A stretch of 55,500 nucleotides of DNA from Solobacterium sp. (GCA_017459725.1 JAFUCL010000077.1:1-55500), one strand, 5' to 3'. Counted from the stretch's first letter, positions 27,904 to 36,634 are shown. A program made the numbers and translations. Notes: generated by a model from the letters alone, not told the origin.

Positions 27904-29779
27904 TGATACCACCTCTTCCTTTTCCCTGTTTGATTGCTATGGCGAGAACCGCAAGATCAGCCGGATTTACACCTGAAATACGGGATGCCTGTCCCATTGT
28001 GGCAGGACGGAACTTTTCAAGCTTCTGTCTTCCCTCCAGAGACAGGTTATCAACCTCATCATAGTTGAAATCCATGCCGAGAATCTGGTCCTCCATTGCC
28101 TTCAGCTTGTCCGCTTCCCTGCGCGCTTTAGCAATGTACCCTTCATATTTAACGTCAATATCGCATTTATCAGCGAGTTCTTCGTCAACATCTTTGCCGA
28201 GACAAGCATACAGTTCCTGGGAAATGATACCCGGACGTTTCAGCAGATCCAGGCCGTTGACACCCTGATGTTCTTCTTTTGCGTACCCTTTTTCTGACAG
28301 ATATGCATTGACCACAGGATCATCCAAGCGGAAGATTGTGCTCTTCAGTTCTTCTTTCATGGCACTGAGACTGTCCATTTTCCGAAGGTACTTTTCATAC
28401 CGTTCCGGACTGATCAGACCCGTCTCATATCCCTTTTCAATCAGGCGTTCTTCTGCATTGTCATGTCTGAGCAGCAGACGGAATTCCGCTCTGGATGTAA
28501 GCAGCCGGTACGGTTCTTCCGTACCCTTCGTTGTGAGGTCATCAATCAATACACCGATATATGCTTCATCCCGCTTGAATACCAGCGGTTCTTTGTCCTG
28601 CAGTTTGCGCACAGCGTTGATACCGGCCAGGATACCCTGTCCCGCAGCTTCTTCGTACCCTGACGTTCCGTTTACCTGACCTGCTGTAAACAGGTTTTTA
28701 ATAATCTTCGACTCGAGTGACGGCTTCATCTGGATGGGATCGATTGCATCGTATTCAATCGCATAGGCATACTTCTTGATGATGCAGTGCTCGAATCCGG
28801 GGAGGGTATGTGTCATCCTTTCCTGTACATCTCTTGGAAGCGATGTTGAAAAACCCTGTACATATGTTGTGTCCATCTGCAGGGATTCCGGTTCCAGGAA
28901 CAGCAGATGTCTCGGTTTATCTTTAAAGCGGACCAGTTTGTCCTCGATTGACGGACAATACCGCGGGCCTACACCCTTGACCACACCGGAATACATACTT
29001 GATTTGTGCAGGTTCGACATGATGATTTCATGTGTCTCTGCAGTTGTATGGGTCATGTAGCAGGGCACCTGCATTGCAAACGGACGGATGTGTTCGGTTG
29101 TTTCGCTGAAATGAATAAACCCTTCGGTGCCCGGTTCCAGTGATGTCTTTGAGAAATCAATGGAGGATGTCAGCACCCGCGGCGGTGTGCCGGTTTTCAG
29201 ACGGAATGTTTTCAGACCGCAGCTGCGCAGGGATGCGGAAAGGTTCTCCGTAGTCTCTTCGAGGTCCGGTCCGCCTGGTTTCACTTCGTCACTGATCATA
29301 TTGACACCGGCCATGTATGTTCCGGTAGTCAGAATAACGATTTCACAGGAAATGAACGAACCGTCTTTCAGCGTAATGCCTTTGACCGTATCGTTTTCCG
29401 TCTTCAGCTCCACGGCCATTCCTTCTTTGACAGTCAGGTTCGGCTGATGCAGACAAACTTCCTGCATCATCTTCATATATTCGATTTTGTCGGACTGAAC
29501 ACGTAAAGCCCGTACTCCGGGCCCTTTTGCGCTGTTCAGCATTTTAAACTGTAATGCGGTGGCGTCTGCAGTGATAGGCATCTGTCCGCCCAGTGCGTCA
29601 ATCTCACGCACCACGATTCCCTTTGCCGGTCCGCCGACTGAGGGATTGCAGGGCATCTTGCCGATATTGCTGATACTCAGGGTCAGCAGCATCGTCTTTT
29701 TACCGAGACGTGCTCCTGCCAGGGCAGCTTCTATACCTGCGTGGCCTCCGCCGATGACGATAATATCAAAATCACTCAT
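27893..29779 (-). CDS. mnmG: tRNA U34 carboxymethylaminomethyl-modifying enzyme MnmG (GidA)
   Basis: 628 residues. FAD-binding DIIVIGGGHAGIEAALAGARLG at the N-terminus; the signatures GPKYCPS equivalent GPRYCPSIEDKL and GQVNGTSGYEEAAGQG are both present. With MnmE it adds the cmnm5 group to U34 of several tRNAs. mnmE is not in this window. I set the start at the ATG at 29779; it overlaps the upstream EVE-like gene by 8 bp, and the longer frame upstream is only the shadow of that gene. Confidence 0.96.
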   Translation of the reverse strand: MSDFDIIVIGGGHAGIEAALAGARLGKKTMLLTLSISNIGKMPCNPSVGGPAKGIVVREIDALGGQMPITADATALQFKMLNSAKGPGVRALRVQSDKIEYMKMMQEVCLHQPNLTVKEGMAVELKTENDTVKGITLKDGSFISCEIVILTTGTYMAGVNMISDEVKPGGPDLEETTENLSASLRSCGLKTFRLKTGTPPRVLTSSIDFSKTSLEPGTEGFIHFSETTEHIRPFAMQVPCYMTHTTAETHEIIMSNLHKSSMYSGVVKGVGPRYCPSIEDKLVRFKDKPRHLLFLEPESLQMDTTYVQGFSTSLPRDVQERMTHTLPGFEHCIIKKYAYAIEYDAIDPIQMKPSLESKIIKNLFTAGQVNGTSGYEEAAGQGILAGINAVRKLQDKEPLVFKRDEAYIGVLIDDLTTKGTEEPYRLLTSRAEFRLLLRHDNAEERLIEKGYETGLISPERYEKYLRKMDSLSAMKEELKSTIFRLDDPVVNAYLSEKGYAKEEHQGVNGLDLLKRPGIISQELYACLGKDVDEELADKCDIDVKYEGYIAKARREADKLKAMEDQILGMDFNYDEVDNLSLEGRQKLEKFRPATMGQASRISGVNPADLAVLAIAIKQGKGRGGINAD

Positions 29780-30680
29780 GATTGAATTCTTCCAGTAACT
29801 GTATGATATCAGGCTGATCTTCGTCTGCCTGAATTGCTTCAAAGCGAAGTGTTCCCAGATCAAGCCCTGTCTTTGCAATGTACAGCTTATACAGAGCAAT
29901 TCTGCCGAACAGCTCTATTCTCCGTTCATCACGGTTCTTCACCTGATGTACGAACGGAATCGCAATCGTCACTTTGTCTCCGGTAATGCGAAGACAATCT
30001 GTCTGACTGCTGCGGATCATCTCCCAGCCGTCGTTCTTCACAAATTCCCTTGCCAGTGACCTTGCTTTCTGATCTTCCTTACGGCTGCGTGAAGCATTGC
30101 CGATAATCCGGTTAATCTGCGCCAGACGGTGACGGATCTCATCTTCTCTGAAAATGGACTCGGATTCATAGGACTGGGCTGTACTCCAGACATCTATGCC
30201 GATCTTTTCAGCCAGCTGCAGAATCCTTACGGTTGCCTGCGGATCTTCCTGATCCAGGTAACAGTAGCTTTCCAGCTGCGGTGAAATCTGTATGCCGGCA
30301 TCTTCGGGATATACGGGTGAAATGAAGAACACAACATCCTTCAGAGTCAGACAGCTCATCTCTGCCGGGATCTGTCCGTCTCTTGAGGCTTTGCGCACAG
30401 CTTCCTCCAGCTGTTCCTTGGAATCATACCCGTTGTTTCTGCCGTATTTGTTCCACATACTCCGCAGGGACATCTTCTGAGAGGACTCATAGTGTGCATA
30501 TCCGACAAACCCTTTCCGTTTTCCCTTGGCAGAACGCGTATAGAAAAACAGCAGATCGCCTTTGCGGAAATCGGAAAACCGCTTCTGACTGGACAGCCGC
30601 CAGAAGTTGATAGTGCGGTTGCCGCAGAGCCGGTGATACTCAATCATTTTCGGATCGGTCACATAAGCAATTGAACTCAT
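29772..30680 (-). CDS. EVE/PUA-like domain protein of unknown function
   Basis: 302 residues. The N-terminal 110 residues look like a PUA/EVE-type base-binding fold: NFWRLSSQKRFSDFRKGDLLFFYTR, then GFVGYAHYESSQ, then LKDVVFFISPVYPEDAG. The C-terminal part is charged and ends with an acidic helix. It may read a modified base in RNA or DNA; this is inference from fold-like motifs. Position between recR and mnmG, with an 8-bp overlap onto mnmG, makes a tRNA- or repair-linked role attractive. Shine-Dalgarno is weak (GAGAG). Confidence 0.6.
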   Translation of the reverse strand: MSSIAYVTDPKMIEYHRLCGNRTINFWRLSSQKRFSDFRKGDLLFFYTRSAKGKRKGFVGYAHYESSQKMSLRSMWNKYGRNNGYDSKEQLEEAVRKASRDGQIPAEMSCLTLKDVVFFISPVYPEDAGIQISPQLESYCYLDQEDPQATVRILQLAEKIGIDVWSTAQSYESESIFREDEIRHRLAQINRIIGNASRSRKEDQKARSLAREFVKNDGWEMIRSSQTDCLRITGDKVTIAIPFVHQVKNRDERRIELFGRIALYKLYIAKTGLDLGTLRFEAIQADEDQPDIIQLLEEFNHE

Positions 30681-30723
30681 AGAAATCTCTCTCTTTCAGT
30701 GAAAGCGGAGTAATCGAATCTGT

Positions 30724-31317
30724 TTACACTTTACGTCTGTCGGTCAGGGCATGCATCAGCGTCATCTCATCCGCATAATCAAGCATGCCGCCGGAAGGCA
30801 GACCATGTGCGATTCTTGTAACTAGTACATCCGGGCATCTCGACGCAAGCAGTCTGGAAAGATACAGCGCCGTAGTTTCCCCGTCCAGGGTTGCGCTTGT
30901 CGCCAGAATCACTTCATGTGCATCTTTTGCCCGTTCAATCAGCCGGTCAATATTCAGGTCCTCCGGAAGCACTCCTTTGGATGAAGAAATCAGTCCGTTC
31001 AGAACATGGTACACGCCATGGTATTCACCGGTTCTTTCCATTGCGATGACATCCTTGGCTGACTGGACAACAAAAATCTGCCCCTGGTCCCTGCTCTGAT
31101 CCGAGCAGATTTCACAGGTATCGTTTTCCGTCAGATTGCCGCAGATCCGGCAGTGTTTCAGTTTGGTGCGCACATCAAGAAGCGCCTGCGCAAACTGCTC
31201 CACTTCAAGGGGATCTGCCTCGGTAATCAGCAGCGCATACCGTTCAGCCGTTTTTTCTCCCACGCCCGGAAGCGTGCGGAAACTGTCAATCAGCTGTTCA
31301 AGACTCTTCGGATACAT
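30724..31317 (-). CDS. recR: Recombination mediator RecR
   Basis: 197 residues. Helix-hairpin-helix (FRTLPGVGEKTAERYAL), zinc finger (CRICGNLTENDTCEIC), then a Toprim domain (IFVVQSAKDVIAMERTGEYHGVYHVL) and a Walker-like C-terminal region. RecR works with RecO and RecF to load RecA on gapped DNA. Its ATG overlaps the ybaB stop by 1 bp, and dnaX lies just before: the common dnaX-ybaB-recR operon. Confidence 0.96.
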   Translation of the reverse strand: MYPKSLEQLIDSFRTLPGVGEKTAERYALLITEADPLEVEQFAQALLDVRTKLKHCRICGNLTENDTCEICSDQSRDQGQIFVVQSAKDVIAMERTGEYHGVYHVLNGLISSSKGVLPEDLNIDRLIERAKDAHEVILATSATLDGETTALYLSRLLASRCPDVLVTRIAHGLPSGGMLDYADEMTLMHALTDRRKV

Positions 31318-31631
31318 TAACGAAGACCCGGAATACTCATGCCCTGTGTCAGGGAACCGAGTTTTTCTTCACGCTCTGCAGCACACTTCGTCAGCGCATC
31401 ATTGACAGCAATCAGAATCATATCCTGCAGCATATCCTTGTTTTCAGGATCCATCAGTGCATCGGCAATGACAACTTCAACGACTTCGTTCTTACCGCTG
31501 ACTTTTACGGTAACGCCCTCTTCGCTTCCGCCTGTGTTTCCTTCGTAAATCTTTTCTTCCAGTTCAGCCTGAATCTTGCCCATTTCTCTCTGCATCTTCT
31601 GGGCCTGCTGCATCAGTCTCTGTAAATCCAT
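31317..31631 (-). CDS. ybaB: Nucleoid-associated protein, YbaB/EbfC family
   Basis: 104 residues. The family core MDLQRLMQQAQKMQREMGKIQAELEE and VEVVIADALMDPENKDMLQDMILIAVNDAL are present. It forms dimers that bind DNA with little sequence preference. I take the ATG at 31631, 4 bp after the dnaX stop; the frame further up is dnaX sequence. Confidence 0.93.
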   Translation of the reverse strand: MDLQRLMQQAQKMQREMGKIQAELEEKIYEGNTGGSEEGVTVKVSGKNEVVEVVIADALMDPENKDMLQDMILIAVNDALTKCAAEREEKLGSLTQGMSIPGLR

Positions 31632-31635
31632 TTTC

Positions 31636-33405
31636 TCATTCGTACACCTGGAGCAGATCATCATCATCGAGCAGACTTCTCAGTCTGTCTTCCGGTCCGG
31701 GTGCTTCTCCTTTCTCTTCTTTTTTCTCTGTATAACGGGTCACTGCCATTGCCGCCGGCAGTGTTCCGCTTTTACGCATTTCAATAAATTTCTGTACGGC
31801 TTCCTGATATACCGTATCCGTCACTGCAAACACAACCTTATCCATGCCTGCATGATCACGGAGATAGAAGTACATCGCTTCGTTCATTTCCGGTTCATTG
31901 ATCGTTGCCGCAACAACTCTGCTTGAAGCCGTCAGCACCAGACAGTCTTTGCCGCTTGCTTTCAGTTCCGTCTGTTTCAGAGCAGCCGCACATCTGTCCA
32001 TTGCCAGTCCGCTGACAATTCTGTCAAACTTGGCACTGTCTTCCGCTTTGGAATCCTTGTCACACTGCACCAGCAGCGACACTACACCAACCGCATCCGG
32101 CATTTCCATGCCTGCATGTTTAGGCGCTGGTTCCGGGATTCTTTCCGGAGCCGCTTCTATAACGGGCTGCGGTGCAGGTTCGGCAGGTTCACTCTTCTGT
32201 TGTGTTACCGTTTCCACGGGTTCGGGATCAGGCTGCGGTTCCGGAACAGGTGTGCTGATCTGCACCGGTTCTGCATGTCTTACAGGTTTCGGTTTCGCCT
32301 GCACCGGCGCAGGGTCTTCAACCGGCATTGTCTGGTCTGCCACCAGGCGCAGACATGTCACTTCAAATACGGAGCTAACCGACTGCGCAGTCTTGTATGC
32401 CTCAGATGCCTTCATCAGTGCATCCGTCATATCGAGCATCCGCCGCGGCGTGCACCTGCATGCAAGCATGTTTGCCTGCTCACCGGTGATCGTGCGCAGA
32501 AGATTCTCGTTTTTTGTATAGGCATAGATGACGCCGTCCTTCAGTGCATTGATCAGATCAGCTGTCAGCCGTTTCAGATCAAGACCGCTGTTCTCGTATC
32601 CTTCAACACGTTCCAGCAGCGTTGCAAGATCGCCGTCAAAGACAGCTTCCAGAAGACCGAGCTTCTCTGCCGTTGAAGCAAGTCCGTAGATTTCGTTGAT
32701 TGCATCTTCGGTGATGTTTCCCCCGGTGTAGGCAGATGCCTGTTCCAGCATACTCAGGGCATCACGCATACCGCCGTCTGCCAGCAGAGCAAGCTTTTCC
32801 GCTGCGGCCGGTTCCATCGTCATGTGTTCTTCTTCTGCAATATGCAGCAGATGATCACGGATCTGCGGCACCGATACCTTGGAGAAATCAAACCGCTGGC
32901 ATCTGGAAATAATCGTATTCAGAAGTTTCTGCGGATCAGTGGTTGCGAGAATAAATATGATGTGTTCCGGCGGTTCTTCCAGTGTTTTGAGAAGTGCGCT
33001 CGCTGCTGAGGAAGACAGCTGATGAACCTCGTCGATGATGTATATCTTGTGTCTGCCCATCATCGGTGCCAGACGTGCCCGTTCAATCAGATCACGGATA
33101 TCTTCAACGTGTGTTTCGTTGGCCGCGTTGATCTCTATGATATCGGGGTGACTGCCTGATATGGCTGCCTGACAGTTCTCACAGTGTCCGCAGGGAGCCT
33201 CTGCCGGATTCTCGCAGTTGACTGCCCTTGCCAGAAGTCTTGCCATGGTGGTTTTGCCGGTTCCGCGCGGACCGCAGAAAAGATAGGCATGACCCACCTT
33301 GCCTTCACGTATCGCATTGCGGATTGAACGCACCACATATTCCTGGCCCACCACTTCATCAAAGCTTTGTGAGCGGTATTTCTGATAAAGAGCTTCACTG
33401 CGCAT
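31636..33405 (-). CDS. dnaX: DNA polymerase III tau subunit
   Basis: 589 residues. AAA+ clamp-loader core: Walker A GPRGTGKTTMARLLARAVNC, zinc finger CENPAEAPCGHCENC, Walker B YIIDEVHQLS, and the SRC motif ISRCQRFDF. A Pro/Glu/Val-rich linker (about 365-430) leads to the tau C-terminal domain that joins polymerase and helicase. The ATG has GAGG 10 nt upstream. A TATAAT with extended TGn lies at 33429-33434, directly after the tadA terminator, so dnaX likely has its own promoter. Confidence 0.96.
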   Translation of the reverse strand: MRSEALYQKYRSQSFDEVVGQEYVVRSIRNAIREGKVGHAYLFCGPRGTGKTTMARLLARAVNCENPAEAPCGHCENCQAAISGSHPDIIEINAANETHVEDIRDLIERARLAPMMGRHKIYIIDEVHQLSSSAASALLKTLEEPPEHIIFILATTDPQKLLNTIISRCQRFDFSKVSVPQIRDHLLHIAEEEHMTMEPAAAEKLALLADGGMRDALSMLEQASAYTGGNITEDAINEIYGLASTAEKLGLLEAVFDGDLATLLERVEGYENSGLDLKRLTADLINALKDGVIYAYTKNENLLRTITGEQANMLACRCTPRRMLDMTDALMKASEAYKTAQSVSSVFEVTCLRLVADQTMPVEDPAPVQAKPKPVRHAEPVQISTPVPEPQPDPEPVETVTQQKSEPAEPAPQPVIEAAPERIPEPAPKHAGMEMPDAVGVVSLLVQCDKDSKAEDSAKFDRIVSGLAMDRCAAALKQTELKASGKDCLVLTASSRVVAATINEPEMNEAMYFYLRDHAGMDKVVFAVTDTVYQEAVQKFIEMRKSGTLPAAMAVTRYTEKKEEKGEAPGPEDRLRSLLDDDDLLQVYE

Positions 33406-33435
33406 AAATCAATATCCTCGTATATTACATTATAA

Positions 33436-33463
33436 CAAAAACCACCTGCTCCCGCAGATGGTT
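33436..33463 (-). terminator. Terminator of tadA
   Basis: Minus strand AACCATCTG, 6-nt loop, CAGGTGGTT, then TTTG. The dnaX -10 box begins within its trailing sequence. Confidence 0.8.
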
Positions 33464-33469
33464 CTCCTT

Positions 33470-33976
33470 CTATTTAACAGGGTCTTCTGTGTTGAAATTA
33501 GCTCTGTTCCGCTTCGGTTTTTTGCGTTTTTCCCGGAAGAATTCCGTCAGGATCGTTGAGCACTTTTCACGCAGCAGACCGGCATGTATTTCCCGCGGAT
33601 AAACACCGACATGTTTTACATCCCGCAGTGTCATGACACTTTCAATGACACCGGCTTTCGGATCGGCGGCACCGTAATACAAAGTATGAATTCTGGCAAG
33701 ACTGATGGCACCGGCACACATCATGCACGGCTCCAGGGTTACGTACAGATCGCAGTCATCCAGGCACCATGTACCGAGTTTTCTGCTGGCTTTCTGAATG
33801 GCCAGGAATTCCGCATGTGCATATGCCTGTTTGTTCTTTTCACGCAGATTGTGCGCTCTGGCTATGACGGTTCCGTTCCGTACGATAACTGCCCCGACCG
33901 GGACTTCATCCATCAGCCCGGCTTTTTCAGCCTCTTTCAGCGCTAACCCCATATAGTATTCTTCGTCTTTAATCAT
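33470..33976 (-). CDS. tadA: tRNA adenosine-34 deaminase
   Basis: 168 residues. Zinc deaminase motifs: HAEFLAI (His and catalytic Glu) and PCMMCAGA (two Cys ligands). It makes inosine at position 34 of tRNA-Arg(ACG). The C-terminal tail is basic (FFREKRKKPKRNR). I place the start at the ATG at 33976, with GGAG 7 nt upstream; the longer frame begins inside the SRP RNA terminator. The pairing with the SRP RNA gene and dnaX is the usual Bacillota order. Confidence 0.93.
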   Translation of the reverse strand: MIKDEEYYMGLALKEAEKAGLMDEVPVGAVIVRNGTVIARAHNLREKNKQAYAHAEFLAIQKASRKLGTWCLDDCDLYVTLEPCMMCAGAISLARIHTLYYGAADPKAGVIESVMTLRDVKHVGVYPREIHAGLLREKCSTILTEFFREKRKKPKRNRANFNTEDPVK

Positions 33977-33997
33977 GGCTGTTCTCCGGAAACAAAA

Positions 33998-34075
33998 AAG
34001 CGGCACACGCAGTCAGAGGTAGGTATGGCTGCTTCCTTCCGGATCTGACCAGGTTGTATACATGACTGCTGTACC
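33998..34075 (-). ncRNA. ffs: Signal recognition particle RNA (small, 4.5S-type)
   Basis: The minus strand contains the SRP54-binding core GGTCAGATCCGGAAGGAAGC followed by AGCC, with flanking arms GCAGTCA and TGACTGC that close a single long hairpin. It lacks an Alu domain. The RNA ends in a U run (33994-33999 region), doubling as terminator. It pairs with Ffh to target membrane proteins. The 5' end is placed 7 nt after the -10 box. Confidence 0.93.
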
Positions 34076-34081
34076 ATGAAC

Positions 34082-34110
34082 ATTATACTTGATTTATTAT
34101 GGTGTGACAA
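34082..34110 (-). promoter_or_regulatory. Promoter of the SRP RNA gene
   Basis: On the minus strand TTGTCA, 17-bp spacer, TATAAT. The expected start point (about 34075) matches the first paired base of the SRP RNA. Confidence 0.85.
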
Positions 34111-34161
34111 GAATTTGCATACAGCATCTGTTCATGCGGTTTTGTTGACATGCGCGCATGC

Positions 34162-34959
34162 TCATTCAAGAAGTTTGGTATACACAATTCCATACATCTC
34201 ACGGATATAGTATGTAGGCGCAAGCCACAGCGGTGTCTTTGCCGGAAGGCCTGTATAGTCCAGTCCGAGTGATGCGGCGATTCCCTGTGCCCTTGCCTGG
34301 TGAAACGTGTTTGTGATCAATACCAGATGCGGATTCAGGTTCTGCTGTTTTACGATTTCGGCAGCGTTGACGATATTCTGTGTTGTGGACGCAGCTTTAT
34401 CGTCCGTATAGATCCTATCTTCTGCAATTCCATGTTTCATCAGCCACTGTTTCATGGATTCCGCTTCGGTCAGGCCGTAATAGTCCAGACCTCCGCCGCT
34501 GACCACGGCTTTTTCATCCGGATACTTCTGCAAATACGCCAGTGCGGTTTTCAGTCTTGATTCCAGCAACGCACTGGGCGTTCCGTCTCTGTTCACTTCG
34601 CATCCCAGAACAACAGCCGTGCCGGGACCTTCCCGGTACGGTTTTTTCTGGAACAGAATTTTACCTGTCGCCCAACCCGCAACCATTAAATGGAAAACCA
34701 CAATGACCGTCAGTACGGATACCAGCACTTTGAATCCGGTGGTATTTTTCTTCCTTTTTATATATGTATGTATCTGCTCTCTGAAATAGCCATACGCAGC
34801 CACCAGCAGTGAGAGAAAGACTCCGACAGGTTCACCGATGTTGTGATAACCGAAAAACAGCGGAACTATGAAATGTACAGCTCCCAGCAAACCCAATATA
34901 ACCAGCACCGGTAACTTCCGGTACTTCCTGTCAGTTTCAAATTGTTTCACGTGAAACAA
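34162..34959 (-). CDS. DUF218 (ElyC/SanA/YdcF-type) membrane protein
   Basis: 265 residues. Three N-terminal membrane segments (LPVLVILGLLGAVHFIVPLFF, VGVFLSLLVAAYGYF, VLVSVLTVIVVFHLMVAG) precede a DUF218 domain with AVVLGCEVNRDGTPSALLESRLKTAL, KAVVSGGGLDYYGLTEAESM and LVLITNTFHQARAQ. Homologues act in envelope glycan or lipid-carrier metabolism. The start is probably the TTG at 34959 (AAGG 5 nt upstream); that codon is part of a parS site, so the first residues FHVKQ are written by parS. A GTG four codons in is the alternative. Confidence 0.82.
   Translation of the reverse strand: MFHVKQFETDRKYRKLPVLVILGLLGAVHFIVPLFFGYHNIGEPVGVFLSLLVAAYGYFREQIHTYIKRKKNTTGFKVLVSVLTVIVVFHLMVAGWATGKILFQKKPYREGPGTAVVLGCEVNRDGTPSALLESRLKTALAYLQKYPDEKAVVSGGGLDYYGLTEAESMKQWLMKHGIAEDRIYTDDKAASTTQNIVNAAEIVKQQNLNPHLVLITNTFHQARAQGIAASLGLDYTGLPAKTPLWLAPTYYIREMYGIVYTKLLE
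34943..34958. promoter_or_regulatory. parS: parS site 1
   Basis: TGTTTCACGTGAAACA, a perfect 16-bp palindrome matching the Bacillus parS consensus TGTTNCACGTGAAACA. It overlaps the start codon region of the DUF218 gene. It lies about 20 kb from dnaA/oriC. Confidence 0.93.
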
Positions 34960-34982
34960 TTATACCTTCATGTGCTGAAGAT

Positions 34983-35015
34983 ATAAAGACAGCCCGGATT
35001 TTTTCCGGACTGTCT
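34983..35015 (-). terminator. Terminator of serS
   Basis: Minus strand AGACAGTCCGGA, loop, TCCGGGCTGTCT, then TTAT. The 12-bp stem has one wobble; the T run is short. Confidence 0.7.
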
Positions 35016-35028
35016 GTTTTCTGATAGC

Positions 35029-36333
35029 TTAGAGTGTGTTCTTCTTGGTTTCAGCAGGCTTGATCACTGTCTGGCCGCCCATATACGGCTGCAGCGGTGC
35101 AGGAATCTTAACACTGCCGTCTGCCTGCAGGTTGTTCTCAACAAATGCAATCAGCATTCTCGGCGGAGCTACTACTGTGTTGTTCAGTGTATGAGCGAAG
35201 TAGTTGCCGTTTTCACCCTTAATACGGATGCCAAGTCTTCTAGCCTGTGCATCACCGAGGTTGGAGCAGCTGCCGACTTCGAAATACTTCTTCTGGCGAG
35301 GTGACCATGCTTCAACGTCACAGCTCTTGACTTTAAGGTCAGCCAGGTCGCCGGAGCAGCATTCCAGTGTGCGTACAGGAATATCCAGAGATCTGAAGTA
35401 GTCTACACTGTTCTGCCAAAGCTTGTCATACCATGCCATGGAGTCTTCAGGTTTGCAGACAACGACCATTTCCTGCTTTTCGAACTGGTGAACTCTGTAG
35501 AGACCGCGCTCTTCAATACCATGAGCACCGACTTCTTTACGGAAACAAGGGCTGTAGCTGGTCAATGCATACGGCAGATTCTCTTCTTTAACAGTTCTGC
35601 CGACGAAACGGCCGATCATGGAGTGCTCGGATGTACCAATCAGATACAGATCTTCGCCTTCGATCTTGTACATCATATTCTGCATTTCCGCAAAGCTCAT
35701 AACACCGTTGACGACATCACCGTGAATCATGAACGGCGGAATGAAGTATGTGAAGCCGCGGTTGATCATGAAATCGCGTGCATATGCCAGAATTGAAGAA
35801 TGCAGACGGGCTACATCACCCATCAGATAGTAGAAACCGTTACCGGATGTGTTTCTGGCACTGTCCAGATCCAGACCATCGAGTGATTCAAGAATATCTG
35901 TGTGATACGGAATCTCGAAATCAGGAACAACAGGTTCACCATATCTCTGAATCTCAACATTTTCCGAGTCATCTTTACCGATCGGAACAGACGGGTCGAT
36001 GATATTCGGAATAATCATCATGATTTCTTTGATTCTTGCCTGCAGCTCCTCTTCCTTCTTCTCTGTTGCGAGAAGCTCCTGCTCCATGTCTTTTACTTTC
36101 TGCTTGGCAGCTTCTGCTTCATCACGCTTGCCCTGACCCATTAATTTACCGATTTCTTTGGAAATACGGTTTCTGTCGCCTCTCAGCGCATCAGCACTTG
36201 TCTTGGCAGCTCTGAATTCCTTATCCAGTGCCGCAACTTCATCGACGAGCGGAAGTTTTTCATCCTGGAATTTTTTCTTGATGTTCTCTTTGACTATTTC
36301 CGGATTTTCCCGGATCAGCTTGATGTCTATCAT
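35029..36333 (-). CDS. serS: Seryl-tRNA synthetase
   Basis: 434 residues. N-terminal long coiled-coil arm (about 30-100) that grips tRNA-Ser, then the class II core with motif 2 (SPCFRKEVGAHG..GLYRVHQFEK) and motif 3 (NNTVVAPPRMLIAFVENN). It charges tRNA-Ser and tRNA-Sec where present. The ATG at 36333 has GGAGGG 5 nt upstream; the frame further up belongs to the leader RNA. Controlled by a T-box leader with a Ser (UCC) specifier. Confidence 0.96.
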   Translation of the reverse strand: MIDIKLIRENPEIVKENIKKKFQDEKLPLVDEVAALDKEFRAAKTSADALRGDRNRISKEIGKLMGQGKRDEAEAAKQKVKDMEQELLATEKKEEELQARIKEIMMIIPNIIDPSVPIGKDDSENVEIQRYGEPVVPDFEIPYHTDILESLDGLDLDSARNTSGNGFYYLMGDVARLHSSILAYARDFMINRGFTYFIPPFMIHGDVVNGVMSFAEMQNMMYKIEGEDLYLIGTSEHSMIGRFVGRTVKEENLPYALTSYSPCFRKEVGAHGIEERGLYRVHQFEKQEMVVVCKPEDSMAWYDKLWQNSVDYFRSLDIPVRTLECCSGDLADLKVKSCDVEAWSPRQKKYFEVGSCSNLGDAQARRLGIRIKGENGNYFAHTLNNTVVAPPRMLIAFVENNLQADGSVKIPAPLQPYMGGQTVIKPAETKKNTL

Positions 36334-36350
36334 TTTTCCCTCCTGTAAAT

Positions 36351-36576
36351 AAAAAACATCATCCACAAGGGACGATGTTACACGCGGTGCCACCCTAATT
36401 GCACAAATTGTTTCACGTGAAACAATTTATACCTCTCAATTCAACGGATAACGGACGCTGCCGGAAAGTGTTGGTTTCACTCAGGACTGGAATTCCTTCA
36501 GGATCCGCACAGTTCTCATCAGCCACTGTTTTTCTTTGCCGGTTGTCCAAAAAGTACTAAGGTCCGTCTTCGCTAT
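36351..36576 (-). promoter_or_regulatory. T-box leader of serS (Ser specifier)
   Basis: The minus strand carries the T-box core AGGGTGGCACCGCG (36383-36397) and a terminator ACATCGTC/GGATGATGT followed by six T (36351-36378). In stem I the AGTA motif and the segment GAATTCCA are placed as in other T-boxes; reading GAA-N-XXX-A gives TCC, a serine codon (36489-36491). Uncharged tRNA-Ser should favour the antiterminator. A perfect parS palindrome lies between stem I and the T-box core. Confidence 0.92.
36409..36424. promoter_or_regulatory. parS: parS site 2, inside the serS T-box leader
   Basis: TGTTTCACGTGAAACA, identical to parS 1. It stands 12 bp upstream (in the RNA sense) of the T-box core. 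Flanking bases extend the palindrome (AAATTG..CAATTT), so it can also form an RNA hairpin in the leader. Confidence 0.93.
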
Positions 36577-36582
36577 GCCCTA

Positions 36583-36611
36583 ATTTTGGCATCGCGGATA
36601 TTGTTTGTCAA
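36583..36611 (-). promoter_or_regulatory. serS promoter
   Basis: On the minus strand TTGACA (36606-36611), 17-bp spacer, CAAAAT (36583-36588). Its -35 box overlaps that of the divergent lipoprotein promoter. Confidence 0.6.
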
Positions 36612-36634
36612 GCCACATTCGCCTGTGCTAAGAT
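36605..36634 (+). promoter_or_regulatory. Promoter of the lipoprotein gene at 36659
   Basis: TTGTCA (36605-36610), 18-bp spacer, TAAGAT (36629-36634). The -35 box shares bases with that of serS on the other strand, so only one polymerase can bind at a time. Confidence 0.55.

Noticed and set aside
31708..31728. A-rich run near the end of dnaX as a programmed frameshift site
   Set aside because: The run is close to the C-terminus (about residue 571 of 589), so a slip would not make a gamma-like product, and its phase does not fit a -1 slippery heptamer.
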